NCBI RefSeq assembly: GCF_001921205.1
Contig: NZ_MSIE01000059.1
Span: forward strand, 1 to 64,000
Direction of reading: 5' to 3'
Origin: Actinophytocola xanthii
GTDB taxonomy: Bacteria; Actinomycetota; Actinomycetes; Mycobacteriales; Pseudonocardiaceae
DNA length: 64,000 nt
Positions 62,809 through 64,000 of the stretch are shown here, piece by piece. The position numbers were made by a program, and so were the translations under genes. Each line of letters opens with the position of its first letter. The stretch's first letter is position 1. The notes under the pieces were generated by a model, which made no database searches, had not been told where the DNA came from, and saw only the letters and a list, made by a program, of their open reading frames with translations.

Positions 62809-63447
62809 TCATCGAGGGCCGGCGGCGGGATACTCGGCGAACCGCACGGGCGGTGGCAGCGGACCGTCCGACGTGGTCTCGAAGGAGCGCAGTAGGTGGG
62901 CGACCAGCCGGCGCGCACCCGGCGCGGCCTCGGCGGTGCCCGTCGCGACGCCGGCGACCGCCTTGAGCATGAGCACCAGGTCGGCGACGTGGAAGTCCGC
63001 CCGCAACCGTCCGGTCGCCCTCGCGCGGCGAACCAGCTCGGTGAGCTTCCGCTCGGCCTCGTGGCGGGCGGCCTCGACGTCGAAGGAGGCGGGCGGGGCG
63101 GCGGCGAACGCGGCGTGCAGCTCGTGACCGACGGCCTGCATCACGCCGAGCCGCTCGACGGCGCGGGTGAAGCCTCGCCAGGCGTCCGGGTCGGCCAGGG
63201 CGTCGTCGACCACCGCGCCGCACGTCCGCAGCTCGTTGTCGAACACCTCGGCGAGCAGCGCCCGGCGGTTCGGGAAGTGCCGGTACAGCGTCGCCACGGC
63301 GACCCCGGCCCGACGGGCGACGGTGGCCATCGGGGCGTCGAGCCCGCGCGCGGAGAACACCGCACGGGCGGCGGCCAGGATGCGCCGTCGGTTCTGCCGT
63401 GCGTCCTCCCGCGGGATACGAGAAGAATCGACTCGCAACCGTCTCAC
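62809..63447 (-). CDS. TetR family regulator
   Basis: The 212-residue regulator has a TetR HTH (GLDAPMATVARRAGVAVATLYRHFPNRRALLAEVF) and a helical ligand-binding domain. It is divergent from the quinone-reductase-like gene across about 48 bp, so it is its likely repressor. The GTG at 63447 gives the usual short tail before the HTH. Starts further upstream in the frame would cross the divergent promoter. Confidence 0.88.
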   Translation of the reverse strand: MRRLRVDSSRIPREDARQNRRRILAAARAVFSARGLDAPMATVARRAGVAVATLYRHFPNRRALLAEVFDNELRTCGAVVDDALADPDAWRGFTRAVERLGVMQAVGHELHAAFAAAPPASFDVEAARHEAERKLTELVRRARATGRLRADFHVADLVLMLKAVAGVATGTAEAAPGARRLVAHLLRSFETTSDGPLPPPVRFAEYPAAGPR

Positions 63448-63495
63448 CTCTGTCCACCCTGGATCTCCGTCGCCGGCACCCACGTTAGCGGGACC

Positions 63496-64000
63496 GTGAC
63501 GATCGAGACGATGATGCGCGCGGCACTGTACGACCGGTACGGGCCGCCGGAGGTGCTGTACGTGGGCGAGGTGCCGAAACCGGTGGCCGGCCCGGGACAG
63601 GTGTTGGTGCGGGTCGCGGCGAGCAGCGTCAACGGCGGCGAGCTCTACGGGCGGGCCGGGCGGATCCGGGTCGTGACCGGCCTGCGCCGCTTCCCCCTGC
63701 GTACCGGGCTCGACTTCGCCGGTGAGGTGGCGGCCGTCGGGCGTGACGTGGCGGACCTCGCACCCGGCCAGCACGTGTGGGGCCTGCTCGGCCGACGGTT
63801 CGGCTCCGCCGCGGAGTTCGTCGTCGTGGCCGCGGACCGCCTGGCGCCCGCGCCCGCCGGTCTCGACCTGACCCGGGCCGCCGCCCTGCCCGCGGTCGCC
63901 ACCACCGTGGTCACCGCGCTGCGGGACAAGGCAGGGCTGCGTGCCGGGGAGCGGTTGCTGGTACGCGGGGCCAGCGGCGGGGTCGGCCATGTGGCGGTCC
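63496..64000 (+). CDS. NADP-dependent alcohol dehydrogenase/quinone reductase-like (3' end cut off)
   Basis: The first 168 codons of a medium-chain dehydrogenase/reductase run off the window end. The GroES-like fold is seen in MRAALYDRYGPPEVLYVGEVPKPVAGPGQVLVRVAASSVNGGELYGRAG. The Rossmann domain begins LVRGASGGVGHVAV. No zinc-binding Cys set is visible, so it fits quinone-reductase-like enzymes. It is divergent from a TetR gene. The GTG at 63496 or ATG at 63511 may be the start. Confidence 0.87.
   Translation, partial: MTIETMMRAALYDRYGPPEVLYVGEVPKPVAGPGQVLVRVAASSVNGGELYGRAGRIRVVTGLRRFPLRTGLDFAGEVAAVGRDVADLAPGQHVWGLLGRRFGSAAEFVVVAADRLAPAPAGLDLTRAAALPAVATTVVTALRDKAGLRAGERLLVRGASGGVGHVAV

Overview
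This 64 kb window is chromosomal DNA from a very GC-rich actinomycete. Strong third-position G/C bias, frequent GTG starts, almost no TTA codons, an F420-type luciferase-like oxidoreductase, a LytR-CpsA-Psr protein, an IdeR-type iron box and many Lrp, TetR and NarL-type regulators fit the Pseudonocardiales or a close relative. The genus is my inference and is uncertain. I saw no rRNA, tRNA, CRISPR array, insertion sequence, integrase or phage gene. The layout looks like ordinary core and accessory chromosome.

Region 1 (1-9.3 kb) is a polyamine or diamine uptake and breakdown locus. It holds an aldehyde dehydrogenase, a leftward operon (binding protein, ATPase, two permeases, a saccharopine-dehydrogenase-like enzyme and a 100-residue unknown), an Lrp/AsnC regulator and a class III aminotransferase. 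Inverted repeats of 9+9 bp with a 16-bp gap lie in the two regulator-flanking promoter regions, and a weaker copy lies before the aldehyde dehydrogenase, which suggests one Lrp-type regulon.

Region 2 (9.3-23.9 kb) holds an NmrA/AraC divergent pair, an ATPase-like regulator, and then a run of envelope and low-complexity genes. These are a secreted trypsin-like protease with three C-terminal repeats; a three-gene electron-transfer set (membrane haem protein, 3Fe-4S ferredoxin, and a ferredoxin reductase with a disordered tail of about 990 residues); a secreted DUF1996 protein with a Pro/Glu-rich stalk; and an ECF sigma factor with its zinc anti-sigma factor. A SigL-like promoter opposite the sigma gene reads toward a 26-codon peptide, an unknown gene and the DUF1996 gene.

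Region 3 (23.9-34.1 kb) holds a transglutaminase-like protein, CopC, an acyl desaturase, a membrane-anchored sulfite-oxidase-like molybdoenzyme, a fasciclin lipoprotein, YceI, a NarL-type two-component pair and an amidase coupled to a 92-residue unknown. Region 4 (34.1-49.8 kb) holds an XRE regulator, a tandem-duplicated glycerophosphodiesterase, a class A serine hydrolase, a CBM48-like protein, an F420 oxidoreductase, a lipoprotein/response-regulator/kinase operon, LCP, a TetR-SnoaL-FAD monooxygenase set, a cation exporter, PAP2, and an EamA exporter with its Lrp regulator.

Region 5 (49.8-64 kb) holds a siderophore ABC transporter under a likely IdeR box, a CurA-like reductase, a YdjC deacetylase, SnoaL, DapA with a divergent LysR, and a three-gene signalling set (stand-alone receiver, sensor kinase, LuxR regulator). 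It ends with a DUF6777 protein, a secreted protein with three Cys-ribbon repeats, a TetR regulator and a truncated quinone-reductase-like gene that runs off the end.
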